Assembly: GCF_021631985.1 (NCBI RefSeq)
Contig: NZ_CP070225.1
Coordinates: 4,836,001 to 4,900,000, forward strand
Direction: 5' to 3'
Source of the DNA: Sandaracinus amylolyticus
GTDB taxonomy: Bacteria > Myxococcota_A > Polyangia > Polyangiales > Sandaracinaceae
Length of the DNA stretch: 64,000 bases
The notes beneath the pieces were generated by a model. That model was not told the DNA's origin and searched no databases. It saw only the letters and a program-made list of their open reading frames with translations. Below, one piece after another: positions 1-8,027 of the stretch (position 1 is the first letter of the stretch; each line of letters starts with the position of its first letter). The position numbers and the translations under genes were made by a program.

Positions 1-1
1 C

Positions 2-115
2 GACGCGCGCCCCACCGCCGCCGCGCTCGCGACCGCGCTCTGCGTCGCGCGCCGTGGCCGCGGCCGGCGCACTCTCGAGCGCGCGGTGCGCGGCGAAGGA
101 GGTGCGTCGTGCTGA
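2..115 (+). CDS. possible 3' end of an upstream gene (partial)
   Basis: An open frame enters from the left edge and runs without a stop to TGA at 113-115, which overlaps the GTG start of the next gene. The visible 37 residues are Ala/Arg-rich and end in GEGGASC. I recognise no domain. The short overlap with the next start is typical of an operon junction, but in DNA this GC-rich an open frame of this length can be accidental. Confidence 0.3.
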   Translation, partial: DARPTAAALATALCVARRGRGRRTLERAVRGEGGASC

Positions 116-1671
116 GCCCCGACGGCACCGCCGCGTGGTCGCTGCTCTCCCAGCTCCGCGACGCGCTCCTCGATCCCGGCGACGACGCGATTCGCAGCGC
201 GCTCGACGCGCTCGCGCTCGCGCTCGGCGCGGATCGCATCCTCGTGCTCTCCGGCACCGACGCCGAGCACGTGCGCCTCGGGCGCCGCACCGGTCGCGAT
301 CTCCGAGACGGCGAGCTCTCCGACGTGTGCCGCTCGGTCGTCGACGACGCGCGCGAGGCGCGGCGCTGCGTGCACCGCCGGCGCGAGCCCGAGCGCGTCG
401 ACACGATCGCCGAGCTCGGCATCGTGGGCGCGATCGCCGCGCCCCTCGGCGCCAACGCGCCCGGCGTGCTCTACGCGGACTTCCGCCATCCGCTGCACGC
501 GCCGCGCGAGCTCGATCGCGAGCTCTTCGCGTGCGTCGCCGCGCTGATCGGCGCGAGCACCCGGCCCCGCGTCGCGCCGAGCGATCGCCCGCGCGCGAGC
601 GCGCCCGACACGAGCGAGCCCGAGCTCGCGACGCTGCTCGACACCGCCGGTCTCGCGCCCCTGCGCGGCGAGATCGAGGCCTGCCTGCGCCTCGACACGC
701 CGGTGCTGATCGTCGGCGAGTCCGGCACCGGCAAGACGCTGCTCGCGCGCGCGCTCGCGAAGGCGAGCGGCAGACAGCCCGTCGTGCGCGCGATGCTCGG
801 CGCGAGCGACGATCTCAACACCATCGCGTCCGAGCTCTTCGGCCACGAGCGCGGCGCGTTCTCGGGCGCGACGAGCCGCCGCGCCGGTCTCGTCGAGCTC
901 GCCGACGGCGGCACGTTGATCCTCGACGAGGTGCTCAACCTGCCGATGCACGCGCAGCAGCTGCTCCTCGATCTCACGCAGTTCGGAACGTATCGGCCGC
1001 TCGGATGGCAGCACCGCGAGCCGCGCCGCGCGCGCGTGCGGATCATCGCGGCGACCAACGGCGACCTCGAGGACGCGGTCGCGCGCGGCACGTTCCGCCG
1101 CGACCTCTACTACCGGCTCGCGGGCACGATCATCCGCATGCCCGCGCTGCGCGAGCGGCGCCACGACGTGCCCGCGCTCGCGCTCGAGCACCTCCGCCGC
1201 ACCGATCCCGCGCGTCGCTGGATGCTCTCGGTGAGCGCGCGCCGCGCGCTGCGCTCGCCGGAGCTCGCGTGGCCGGGCAACGTGCGCGAGCTCGAGGCCG
1301 CGGTGTCGCGCGCCCGCGCCCGCGCGCTGGCCCGCGATCCCGGCGCGACGCAGATCGCGCCCGAGCACTTCGACGCGAGCTACGCCGGCGCGTCGCCGGC
1401 CCCGCCGATCGAGGCGGCGCGCGCGATGGCGATCACGATCGCCGAGCCGCTCGATGCAGCGGCGCCGATCGCCGAGCGGTGGAAGCGCCTGGCGCGCGAT
1501 CGCGCCGCGCTCGAGGCCGCGGAGCGCACCCTGCTGGGCCACGCGATCGAGGAGAGCCGCGGCGTCCTCGCCCACGCCGCGCGCGCGCTCGAGATGCCGC
1601 GCACCACGCTGATCAGCCGCATGATGCGCGCGGGCATCGACCCCTCCGCACCGCGGGTCCGCCGCGCGTGA
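109..1671 (+). CDS. sigma-54-dependent transcriptional activator (AAA+ enhancer-binding protein)
   Basis: A 520-residue bacterial enhancer-binding protein that would use ATP hydrolysis to remodel sigma-54 RNA polymerase at -24/-12 promoters. Residues 1 to about 160 look like a GAF-type sensory domain. The central AAA+ domain has Walker A GESGTGKT (203-210), the sigma-54 contact loop as GAFSGA (249-254, usually GAFTGA), and Walker B GTLILDE (268-274). It also has the RRDLYYRL segment typical of the family. The C-terminal 35 residues form a Fis-type helix-turn-helix. There is no receiver domain, so it probably responds to a ligand or partner rather than phosphorylation. The GTG start is supported by an AAGGAGG-like ribosome site about 7 nt upstream. 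proC follows 41 nt after the stop. Confidence 0.92.
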   Translation: MLSPDGTAAWSLLSQLRDALLDPGDDAIRSALDALALALGADRILVLSGTDAEHVRLGRRTGRDLRDGELSDVCRSVVDDAREARRCVHRRREPERVDTIAELGIVGAIAAPLGANAPGVLYADFRHPLHAPRELDRELFACVAALIGASTRPRVAPSDRPRASAPDTSEPELATLLDTAGLAPLRGEIEACLRLDTPVLIVGESGTGKTLLARALAKASGRQPVVRAMLGASDDLNTIASELFGHERGAFSGATSRRAGLVELADGGTLILDEVLNLPMHAQQLLLDLTQFGTYRPLGWQHREPRRARVRIIAATNGDLEDAVARGTFRRDLYYRLAGTIIRMPALRERRHDVPALALEHLRRTDPARRWMLSVSARRALRSPELAWPGNVRELEAAVSRARARALARDPGATQIAPEHFDASYAGASPAPPIEAARAMAITIAEPLDAAAPIAERWKRLARDRAALEAAERTLLGHAIEESRGVLAHAARALEMPRTTLISRMMRAGIDPSAPRVRRA

Positions 1672-1712
1672 AGGTCGACGGCGCGCGTCCGAGAGGCCAC
1701 CCTTCGCGGCCG

Positions 1713-2561
1713 ATGGGACACGCCACGAAGATCGACAAGCGCATCGCGTTCCTCGGCGCGGGCAACATGGCGGGCGCGCTCGTGCGCGGGCTGCTCGCGT
1801 CGGGCGCGGTGGACGCGCAACAGATCTGGTGCGTCGACGTGCGCCCCGAGCGCCTCGAGGAGCTCGGCAAGAAGCACGGCGTGCGCACCGGCCGCAGCAA
1901 CCGCGAGGCGGCGGCGTGGGCCGACGTCGTGTTCCTCGCGACGAAGCCCCAGGTCTTCGATCGCCTGCTGCCCGAGGTCGCCGAGGGCATCCGTCCCGAG
2001 GCGCTCGCGGTGTCGATCGCGGCGGGGATCCCGATCGCCGCGATCGAGGCGCGCCTGCCTGCGGGCGCGCGCGTCGTGCGCACGATGCCGAACACCCCTG
2101 CGATCGTCGACGCAGGCGCCACCGCGATCGCGGCAGGCACCCACGCCACGCCGGACGACCTCGCGCTGGTGAAGCGGATCTTCGACGACATCGGCATCAG
2201 CGTCGTGCTCGACGAGAGCCTGCTCGACGCGGTGACGGGCCTCTCGGGCTCGGGCCCGGCGTACATCTTCCTGATCATCGAAGCGCTCGCGGACGCGGGC
2301 GTGAAGGTCGGCCTGCACCGCGACTCGGCGCAGCTCCTCGCAGCGCAGACGGTGCTCGGCTCGGCGAAGCTGCTGATCGAGACCGGCGAGCACCCGGGAC
2401 GGCTCAAGGACATGGTGACGAGCCCGGGCGGCACGGCGATCGCGGGGCTCCACACGCTCGAGGCGGGCGGGCTGCGCAAGACCTTGATGGACGCAGTGGA
2501 GACGGCGACCGCGCGGGCGAAGCAGCTCGGCGAGGACGCGTCGAAGAAGCTCGGGAAGTAA
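1713..2561 (+). CDS. proC: pyrroline-5-carboxylate reductase
   Basis: Catalyses the last step of proline synthesis, NAD(P)H-dependent reduction of 1-pyrroline-5-carboxylate, in the cytoplasm. The 282 residues match the usual length. The N-terminal Rossmann fold has G15-A-G17-N-M-A20. The second half holds the family signatures LSGSGPAYIF and MVTSPGGTAIAGL, the dimerisation/substrate-binding region. I chose ATG 1713. An in-frame GTG at 1668 overlaps the stop of the sigma-54 activator and would add 15 residues with little resemblance to the family. Neither start has a strong ribosome site. The close spacing suggests cotranscription with the activator, although no functional link is obvious. Confidence 0.95.
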   Translation: MGHATKIDKRIAFLGAGNMAGALVRGLLASGAVDAQQIWCVDVRPERLEELGKKHGVRTGRSNREAAAWADVVFLATKPQVFDRLLPEVAEGIRPEALAVSIAAGIPIAAIEARLPAGARVVRTMPNTPAIVDAGATAIAAGTHATPDDLALVKRIFDDIGISVVLDESLLDAVTGLSGSGPAYIFLIIEALADAGVKVGLHRDSAQLLAAQTVLGSAKLLIETGEHPGRLKDMVTSPGGTAIAGLHTLEAGGLRKTLMDAVETATARAKQLGEDASKKLGK

Positions 2562-2610
2562 CGGGCAGCGGGGCGAGCGGCGAGGGGCGGGCGGCGAGCG
2601 GCAAGCGGCG

Positions 2611-2660
2611 GAACAGCCGTGCACGAGCACGTGGCACGTGCACGTGGACGATTCACGACG
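2611..2660 (+). repeat. dispersed CACGTG-containing repeat, copy 1
   Basis: About 45-50 bp beginning GAACAGCCGTGC and containing GAGCACGTGGCACGTG, ending near TCACGACG. An inverted, near-identical copy lies at 49263-49305. The core is itself palindromic (overlapping CACGTG motifs). Function unknown; its intergenic position in both places fits a small dispersed element. Confidence 0.6.
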
Positions 2661-2781
2661 TGGTTCGACGAGCACGACGGCCAGCGCGCTCCGCATCGCG
2701 CCGAGCAGGCCGAGCCCAACCGCAGAGATCACAGAGAGCGGCAGAGATCGGAGCAGATCCCCGCGCAGCACGCTGCGCTGA

Positions 2782-2881
2782 GCTCGCTCCATCACCACTC
2801 GACTACGCGAGCGCTCACCGCGCGAGCGCGAGCGCTCGCTCCATCACCACTCGACTACGCGAGCGCTCACCGCGCGAGCGC
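2782..2881. repeat. two direct copies of a 48-bp sequence
   Basis: A 48-nt sequence beginning GCTCGCTCCATCACC occurs at 2782 and again 52 nt later at 2834, essentially identical. It contains short inverted segments (GCGAGCGCTC). A shortened derivative (GCGAGCGTTCGCTCCA) follows near 2892. It has no coding signature. Confidence 0.65.
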
Positions 2882-3435
2882 CCGCGCTCCGCGCGAGCGT
2901 TCGCTCCACAACCGCTCACACCGCGGCCCTCGATCCGCTCGAACCGCACGCGCATCGCCCCCGCGCCCGCCCTCGCCCTCGCCCTCGCCCCCGCCCCCGC
3001 CCTCGCCCTCGCGCCCGCCCCCGCCCTCGCCCTCGCCCTCGCCCGCGCCCCCGCCGCGCTCCGCGGGCCCATCCGGCTCCAGTCGCGCGCGAAGCGCGCG
3101 CTGCTACCCGCGAGCGTCCGAGCCGCGCGACCAGCGCGGATCGGTCGCGAGCCTCCCCACCCTCCCCAAGCGAGACGGCAGACCCCGCGTGCCGGCGCGG
3201 GGTGGTGGGGTCGGCGCTCGTGCGCAGCGGGGGCCACCAGACGCCCCGCCGACGCTGATCCGGAGTGAGCGGAGCGCGCGAACGCGCGCGGAGCGAACGA
3301 CCACCCCGCCACCCGAAGCTCGCGACCGCGCGCGTCCAGCAGCCCCGCAAGTCGAGCGACGACCCCACCACCCCGCGCCACCACCGAGACCTCGACAGTC
3401 CACCTCACCCTGCCCCACGATCGTTCCCCCACGAC

Positions 3436-5229
3436 ATGTTTCGCATCCGCCTCATCCACGACGACGTGCTCGAAGCCGATCGCGTCGCCCTCACGCAGGT
3501 GCAGAGCATGTTGCGCGCGCAGTTCCCCGGGCTGCGCCACGAGACCGTCGACGAGCTCCCGACGCTGCTCCGCGATCCCCTCGCCCATCGCATCCGCACG
3601 TTCGTCTTCGTCGCCGAGCGACAGCGCCAGAACGACGTGCGCGGCTTCGCGATCCTCGCCCACGCGCCCGACCTCGAGTTCTGTTACCTCGACTTCATCT
3701 CCGCGGCGCCCAAGGAGACCGGCCGCGGCGTCGGCGGTGCGCTCTACGAGCGCGTGCGCGAGGAGTGCCGTGCCCTCGGCGCCAAGGGCCTCCTCTTCGA
3801 GTGCCTCCCCGACGATCCCGACGACGTCTCCGACTCCACCACGCTCGAGCAGAACCGCGCGCGACTGCGCTTCTACGAGCGCTGGGGCGCGCGCCCCGTC
3901 ATCCACACCGCGTATCGCACCGCGATCGAGCCCGGCGGGTCCACCAAGGACCTGCCCTACCTCGTCTTCGACGATCTCGGCTCGGGCCGTCCGCTCGGTC
4001 GCGACGAGGCGCGCGAGATCGTGCGCGCGATCCTCGAGCGCAAGTACGCGTGGCTCGTCACGAGCGAGTACGTCGATCGCGTCGTCACCTCGATCGTCGA
4101 CGATCCCATCCAGCTCCGCCCCGCGCGCTATCGCCGCAAGAAGGTGCACGCGCCCACGACGCCCGCGCCGATCGAGGTCCCGGCGCACCTCCGCATCCCG
4201 CTGCTCGTCGCGGAGCGCCACGACGTGCACCACGTGCGCGAGCGCGGCTACGTCGAGGCCCCGGTGCGCATCCCGGTCATCAAGCGCGAGCTCGATCGCC
4301 TCCCGATCTTCGAGCCCACGCAGATGCGCCGCTTCGGTCGCGAGCCGATCGTCGCGGTGCACGACGACGAGTTCGTCGAGTACCTCGAGCGCGTGTGCGC
4401 CGCCCTGCCGCCCAAGCGCTCCGCGTATCCCTACGTGTTCCCGGTGCGCAACGCGGGCCGGATGCCCGACGACCTCGAGACGCGCGCGGGCTGGTACTGC
4501 ATCGACACCTTCACGCCGCTGCACAAGAACGTGTGGGCCGCGGCGACCGACGCGGTCGACTGCGCGCTCACCGGCGCCGCGATGATCCTCGAGGGCAAGG
4601 CGCGCCTCGCGTACGCGCTGGTCCGCCCGCCCGGTCACCACGCCGAGCACAAGTCGTTCGGCGGCTTCTGCTACCTCAACAGCGCCGCGATCGCCGCGCA
4701 CCACCTCGGCGCGTGCGCCGGCGGCGCGAAGGTCGCGATCCTCGACGTCGACTACCACCACGGCAACGGGCAGCAGGAGATCTTCTGGGAGCGCGGCGAC
4801 GTGCTCACGGTGTCGATCCACGGCCACCCGCGCTTCGCGTACCCGTACTTCACGGGATTCGAGGACGAGATCGGCTGGGGCGACGGCGAAGGCGCGAACC
4901 TGAACCTCCCGCTCCCCGAGCAGGTCGACGGAGCGGCCTACGATCTCGCGCTCGCGCGCGCGCTCGACGCGGTGCGCGCGTACGAGCCGAGCTTCCTCGT
5001 CGTGTGTCTCGGCCTCGACCCCGGTCGCGGCGACCCGACGGGCACGTGGTCGCTCGGCGCGAGCGACTTCGAGCGCAACGGACGTCGGATCGGCGCGCTC
5101 GGCGTGCCCACGCTCGTCGTGCAAGAGGGCGGATACCACACGCGCAACCTCGGCGTGCACGCGCGCCACTTCTTCCGAGGCCTCTGGGAGAGCGCGACCG
5201 GCCGATCCCTCGCACGCGCCGACACCTGA
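3436..5229 (+). CDS. GNAT acetyltransferase fused to histone-deacetylase-family amidohydrolase
   Basis: A 597-residue protein that joins two opposing activities. Residues 1 to about 190 resemble a GNAT N-acetyltransferase, with an acetyl-CoA loop of R97-G-V-G-G-A102 type. Residues about 290-590 are a zinc-dependent HDAC / acetylpolyamine amidohydrolase-like domain. Visible motifs are RPPGHHAE with the His pair H401/H402, DVDYHHGNG with zinc ligands D439 and H441, LGLDPGRGDP with the third ligand D528, and EGGY with the catalytic Tyr at Y567. All expected catalytic residues are present, so the deacetylase half should be active. Substrate could be acetyl-lysine or an acetylated polyamine or small amine. 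ATG 3436 is chosen because upstream in-frame sequence is low-complexity. It stands alone, followed by a hairpin resembling a terminator. Confidence 0.9.
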   Translation: MFRIRLIHDDVLEADRVALTQVQSMLRAQFPGLRHETVDELPTLLRDPLAHRIRTFVFVAERQRQNDVRGFAILAHAPDLEFCYLDFISAAPKETGRGVGGALYERVREECRALGAKGLLFECLPDDPDDVSDSTTLEQNRARLRFYERWGARPVIHTAYRTAIEPGGSTKDLPYLVFDDLGSGRPLGRDEAREIVRAILERKYAWLVTSEYVDRVVTSIVDDPIQLRPARYRRKKVHAPTTPAPIEVPAHLRIPLLVAERHDVHHVRERGYVEAPVRIPVIKRELDRLPIFEPTQMRRFGREPIVAVHDDEFVEYLERVCAALPPKRSAYPYVFPVRNAGRMPDDLETRAGWYCIDTFTPLHKNVWAAATDAVDCALTGAAMILEGKARLAYALVRPPGHHAEHKSFGGFCYLNSAAIAAHHLGACAGGAKVAILDVDYHHGNGQQEIFWERGDVLTVSIHGHPRFAYPYFTGFEDEIGWGDGEGANLNLPLPEQVDGAAYDLALARALDAVRAYEPSFLVVCLGLDPGRGDPTGTWSLGASDFERNGRRIGALGVPTLVVQEGGYHTRNLGVHARHFFRGLWESATGRSLARADT

Positions 5230-5262
5230 TCGCGCGTTTTCGAAGGCAATTCGCGCGATTTT
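5229..5262 (+). terminator. probable intrinsic terminator after the GNAT-HDAC gene
   Basis: An 8-bp perfect inverted repeat (ATCGCGCG at 5229-5236, CGCGCGAT at 5252-5259) with a 15-nt loop begins at the stop codon and is followed by TTTT. The T run is short, but the context right after the stop is right. Confidence 0.5.
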
Positions 5263-5288
5263 CAGACCCTTCCAGATTGGATACGTCC

Positions 5289-5396
5289 GAGCGGTCCTCG
5301 CGAGCACTCCGAGTCATCCAATCTCGGAGGTCGGAGTGGTCCTCGCGAGCACTCCGAGTCATCCAAGCTTGGACCTACGAGCGGTCCTCGCGACCA
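5289..5396 (+). repeat. three copies of a 45-bp tandem repeat
   Basis: Units start GAGCGGTCCTCGCGAGC (or GAGTGG...) at 5289, 5334 and 5379. The first two share about 33 nt ending TCATCCAA; the third is truncated. The core GTCCTCGCGAGCAC can fold on itself. No reading frame is maintained. Confidence 0.7.
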
Positions 5397-5422
5397 CACG
5401 AAGGACGAGCGGGACTGTCAGC

Positions 5423-5518
5423 GACCACGAGCCGCACTGCCTCGGACCACGAGCCGCACTGCCTCGGACCACGAGCCGAACTGCCTCGGACCACGAGCCG
5501 CACTGCCTCGGACCACGA
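5423..5518 (+). repeat. 22-bp tandem repeat, 4.4 copies
   Basis: Four head-to-tail units at 5423, 5445, 5467 and 5489, each beginning GACCACGAGCCG. The only difference among them is one C-to-A change in the third. A fifth partial unit begins at 5511. The 22-bp period is not a multiple of three and there are no spacers, so it is neither coding nor CRISPR; it is minisatellite-like and likely variable in copy number between strains. Confidence 0.85.
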
Positions 5519-5591
5519 AGCGCGCGCGCTCGCTGCGCTCGGCGATCTCGAGACCCCGCAGAGTCGCTTGCGGTGGTGTTGGTCTCGAGGA

Positions 5592-5622
5592 CACACGGTC
5601 GTTCGGTCTTACTGACCGTGTG
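5592..5622. other. hairpin with 9-bp perfect stem
   Basis: CACACGGTC (5592-5600) pairs with GACCGTGTG (5614-5622) around a 13-nt loop. No T run follows on either strand. It lies between convergent genes and could be a bidirectional termination structure or part of the surrounding repeats. Confidence 0.35.
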
Positions 5623-5800
5623 GCTTCGGTGTGCACTCGCTCCAGGTGCGCGCTTCGCGCGCACGTCGCTCTGCTGTGATCCAAGGGTCTCGGCGAGCGG
5701 GCCGCTCGTGGTGGGGTTGCTCCGCGGTGGAGCGATCTCGAGTCCCCGCAAAGTCTCTTTCGAGCGCGTCGTCCTCGGTCGTCGTCCGCGGGAGTGCAGC

Positions 5801-6034
5801 TCAGAAGAGGTCGTGGCCCGGTGGGCACCACCCGCTCACGCGGTCCATCAGCTCGAGCACCGTGTCCTCGCTCCGCTCGTCACGAGCGTGAGCGCGAGCC
5901 GCTTCGAGCACGCGGAGCGCGTCCTCTCGCGCGAGCCCGTGATCTTCGCGATGGCGCACCGTGATCGCCACGAGCTCCTCGAGCGTGGCGCGCCGTTCCA
6001 TCGCCGCGAGGATCGCTTCCTCGTACGTGCTCAC
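5801..6034 (-). CDS. small protein translationally coupled to histidine kinase
   Basis: A 77-residue acidic, helical protein (start MSTYEEAILAAMERR, end PPGHDLF) with no recognised domain. Its GTG start overlaps the kinase stop by 4 nt (GTGA), the usual sign of translational coupling. It is therefore the third gene of the receiver-kinase operon and may be a small modulator of the pathway. The regular heptad-like spacing of Leu/Ala/Val suggests a helical bundle. Coding status is supported mainly by the overlap. Confidence 0.55.
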   Translation of the reverse strand: MSTYEEAILAAMERRATLEELVAITVRHREDHGLAREDALRVLEAARAHARDERSEDTVLELMDRVSGWCPPGHDLF

Positions 6035-7410
6035 GCCGCCACGGCCGGATGGCGCCCCGTCACCCGCGCCGGCGGGCCCTGCACCGGAAGGGTGACCGTG
6101 AAGGTCGAGCCCTTGCCCGGCTCGCTGCGCAGCGCGACCGAGCCGCCGAGCAGCGCGGTCAGGCGCTGCACCAGCGCGAGGCCGAGACCGGTGCCGCCGT
6201 AGCGACGCTCGGGTGAGCCGTCGACCTGGCGGAACGCCTCGAACACCGCCTTCTGCTGATCGAGCGGGATGCCGATGCCGTCGTCCTCGACCTCGATCTC
6301 GACGCGCATCGGATCGCCGGAGAGCGCCCGCGCGCGCAGCGTCACGTGCCCGCCGTCGGGCGTGAACTTCACCGCGTTCGCGAGCAGGTTCACCAGGATC
6401 TGCACCAGCTTGCCGCGATCGGTGCGCATCGGAGGCAGCGGGTCGTGGGGCTCGAGCCGCACCTCGAGCGGGCGCGTGCCGCGCAGCGAGCCCACCGTCG
6501 ACATCACGCTCGCGAGCACCTCGTCGAGGTCGACGTCGGTGGGCCGGTACTCCAGCTTGCCCGCGTCCTCGCGCGCCAGTGTGAGCAGGTCGTCGATCAG
6601 TCGGAGCAGGCCGAGCGCACCGCTCTTCACGTCGCGCACCGCGTCCTTCTGCTTCTCGGTCACCGGCCCGTACACGCCGCTCTCGACCAGGTCCGCGAGC
6701 CCGCAGATGCCGTGGATCGGCGTGCGCAGCTCGTGCGTGACGTTCGCCATGAACTGCGTGCGCTGGCGCTGCGCCTCGACGAGCTGCTCGGTCCGCGCGA
6801 GCAGCGTGCTCTCCTTCTCGCGCAGCTGCTTGAGGATCGCGGCGGCGAACGCGGTGGGCAGCCCGAGCACGAACGCGACGAACGCGAGCTCGACGATCAC
6901 GTAGGTGTCGGTGACGCCGCCCGTGAGGTCGAGAATCGAGGGCGGCTTGTCGAGCACGCCGATGCGCACGAGCGCGAGCATCGACGCGTAGGACAGGAAC
7001 GTGATCACGCTGGTCGCGACGGTGACGCCGACGTTCGAGACCAGCGCGACCACGGTGAGCTCGATCCCGTAGATCGGGAGCAGCGGGCTGGTCGCGGCGC
7101 CGGTGTGATAGATGGCGCCGGTCATCGCGACGATGTCGCCGACGACGTTGAGCCCGCAGAGCTCGAGCACGAAGCGCTCGTTGCGCAGCGCGAGCCACGC
7201 GAGCGTGTTGGTGGCGAGCTTGAGCCCGATGAGGCCGAGCATGCCGGCAGTGATCGGCACGACGCCGGTGATGTGCCCGAGCGCCGCGAGCGCGCCGAAC
7301 GCGACCGTGATCGCGTAGCCGGAGTACGTGCTGAAGACGAGCTTGGCGCGATGCTGCGGAAGACCCATCTCCGCGGCGAACGCGGGCAGCGGCAGCATCG
7401 ACGTCGACAT
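6031..7410 (-). CDS. membrane histidine kinase with six-helix N-terminus
   Basis: A 459-residue sensor kinase. The first 185 residues contain about six hydrophobic segments with little periplasmic sequence, which suggests sensing in or near the membrane. The HisKA domain has H226 in VTHELRTP. The HATPase domain shows an N box (NLLANAVKF), DDGIGIP and GGTGLGLAL. It would autophosphorylate H226 and pass phosphate to the stand-alone receiver encoded upstream in the same operon (7555-7935). A palindromic repeat (7467-7553) separates the two genes. The start is the first Met of the frame; no clear ribosome site is seen, and a Met six residues later is an alternative. Confidence 0.9.
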   Translation of the reverse strand: MSTSMLPLPAFAAEMGLPQHRAKLVFSTYSGYAITVAFGALAALGHITGVVPITAGMLGLIGLKLATNTLAWLALRNERFVLELCGLNVVGDIVAMTGAIYHTGAATSPLLPIYGIELTVVALVSNVGVTVATSVITFLSYASMLALVRIGVLDKPPSILDLTGGVTDTYVIVELAFVAFVLGLPTAFAAAILKQLREKESTLLARTEQLVEAQRQRTQFMANVTHELRTPIHGICGLADLVESGVYGPVTEKQKDAVRDVKSGALGLLRLIDDLLTLAREDAGKLEYRPTDVDLDEVLASVMSTVGSLRGTRPLEVRLEPHDPLPPMRTDRGKLVQILVNLLANAVKFTPDGGHVTLRARALSGDPMRVEIEVEDDGIGIPLDQQKAVFEAFRQVDGSPERRYGGTGLGLALVQRLTALLGGSVALRSEPGKGSTFTVTLPVQGPPARVTGRHPAVAA

Positions 7411-7466
7411 CAGCGCGAAGCGTGCTCGGGAAGCGCTCGCGATGTCGAGGGCTCAGAGCGCTGTCG

Positions 7467-7553
7467 AAAAAATCGGCTCGCCCGCCGGTCCTACCGTCCG
7501 CGCGCTTCGCGCGCTCCCGTCCGGGACCTGCGGGACGAGCACTCCGGCAAGGG
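7467..7553 (-). repeat. compound palindromic repeat (family 1), single copy
   Basis: An 87-bp copy of the repeat family described at 53824-54166. On the + strand it starts with an A run and ATCGGCTCGCCCGC, contains GCGCGC-TTC-GCGCGC, and ends GAGCACTCCGGCAAGG. It ends one nucleotide before the stop codon of the receiver gene (7555). Outer arms around position 7480 and 7530 are nearly complementary. Confidence 0.85.
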
Positions 7554-7554
7554 C

Positions 7555-7935
7555 TCAGGCCTCGCCGGCGCCGATGAGGCGCTCGACCTCTTCGAGGAGC
7601 GCGCGCAGCTCGAACGGCTTCGAGAGCCACGCCTGCGCGTGCAGATCCTCGCGGGCGTACTTGTCGGCGTGGTCGTCGCGGTAGACCGCGCTCATCAGCA
7701 CCAGCGGCATCGCGCGGCCGTGCTCGGTGCGCTTCACGTCGAAGCAGAGCTCGAAGCCGTTCTTCATCGGGAGCGCGACGTCGACGACCATGAGGTCGGG
7801 GTGCGTCTCCTCGAAGCGGTTCCAGCCCTCGGGCCCGGTGGTCGCGACGGTGGTCGCGTAGCCGTGCGCGTCCAGGTAGTCCCGCAGCATCCGCGCGCTG
7901 ACCGCGTCGTCCTCGACGACCAGGATCTTCTTCAT
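7555..7935 (-). CDS. single-domain response regulator (CheY-like receiver)
   Basis: 126 residues forming a complete receiver domain and nothing else. Acidic pair E8-D9-D10, phospho-acceptor D52 in VVDVALPMKNG, and conserved Lys in LSKPF near residue 108. With no output domain it must act by protein interaction, for example in a phosphorelay or by binding a target. The ATG is preceded by GGAGG at 7-nt spacing. It is the first gene of an operon with the kinase and the 77-residue protein. A TACGAT hexamer about 28 nt upstream of the start could be the promoter -10. Confidence 0.92.
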   Translation of the reverse strand: MKKILVVEDDAVSARMLRDYLDAHGYATTVATTGPEGWNRFEETHPDLMVVDVALPMKNGFELCFDVKRTEHGRAMPLVLMSAVYRDDHADKYAREDLHAQAWLSKPFELRALLEEVERLIGAGEA

Positions 7936-8027
7936 CGCGAGCCTCCGTGCTGGACGGAGGTGGATCGTACCAGGCAGACCGGGTCACGCGCCCTGCGCGA
8001 TCGTGCCGAGAGGTACGACCTCCGAGC

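Larger units (their letters stand above)
2562..3435. other. repeat-rich intergenic region
   Basis: No convincing gene. It contains GCGGC-rich degenerate short repeats just after proC (2565-2605), a dispersed palindromic element (2611-2660), a duplicated stretch (2782-2881), and a low-complexity C-rich run of CCCTCGCC/CCCGCC hexamers (about 2955-3055). Open frames through it in all six phases are Pro/Ala/Arg/Ser low-complexity translations and look spurious. The promoter for the downstream GNAT-HDAC gene must lie at its right end, but I cannot pick one out. Confidence 0.7.
5230..5800. other. intergenic region built from short repeats
   Basis: 571 bp without a credible gene between the convergent GNAT-HDAC gene and the kinase operon. 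Besides the separately listed 45-bp and 22-bp tandem repeats and the hairpin, a motif starting GCGATCTCGAG and continuing CCCCGCA-AGTC occurs at 5542 and 5732, about 190 bp apart. Inverted 9-mers AGATTGGAT (5274-5282) and ATCCAATCT (5316-5324) flank the first 45-bp unit. Confidence 0.65.

Noticed and set aside
2815-5307. 830-residue minus-strand open frame opposite the GNAT-HDAC gene
   Set aside because: Arg/Glu/Ala-rich mirror of a real gene in GC-rich DNA; no domain, and the plus strand has clear catalytic motifs.
5423-5518. CRISPR array
   Set aside because: Head-to-tail 22-bp units with no spacers.
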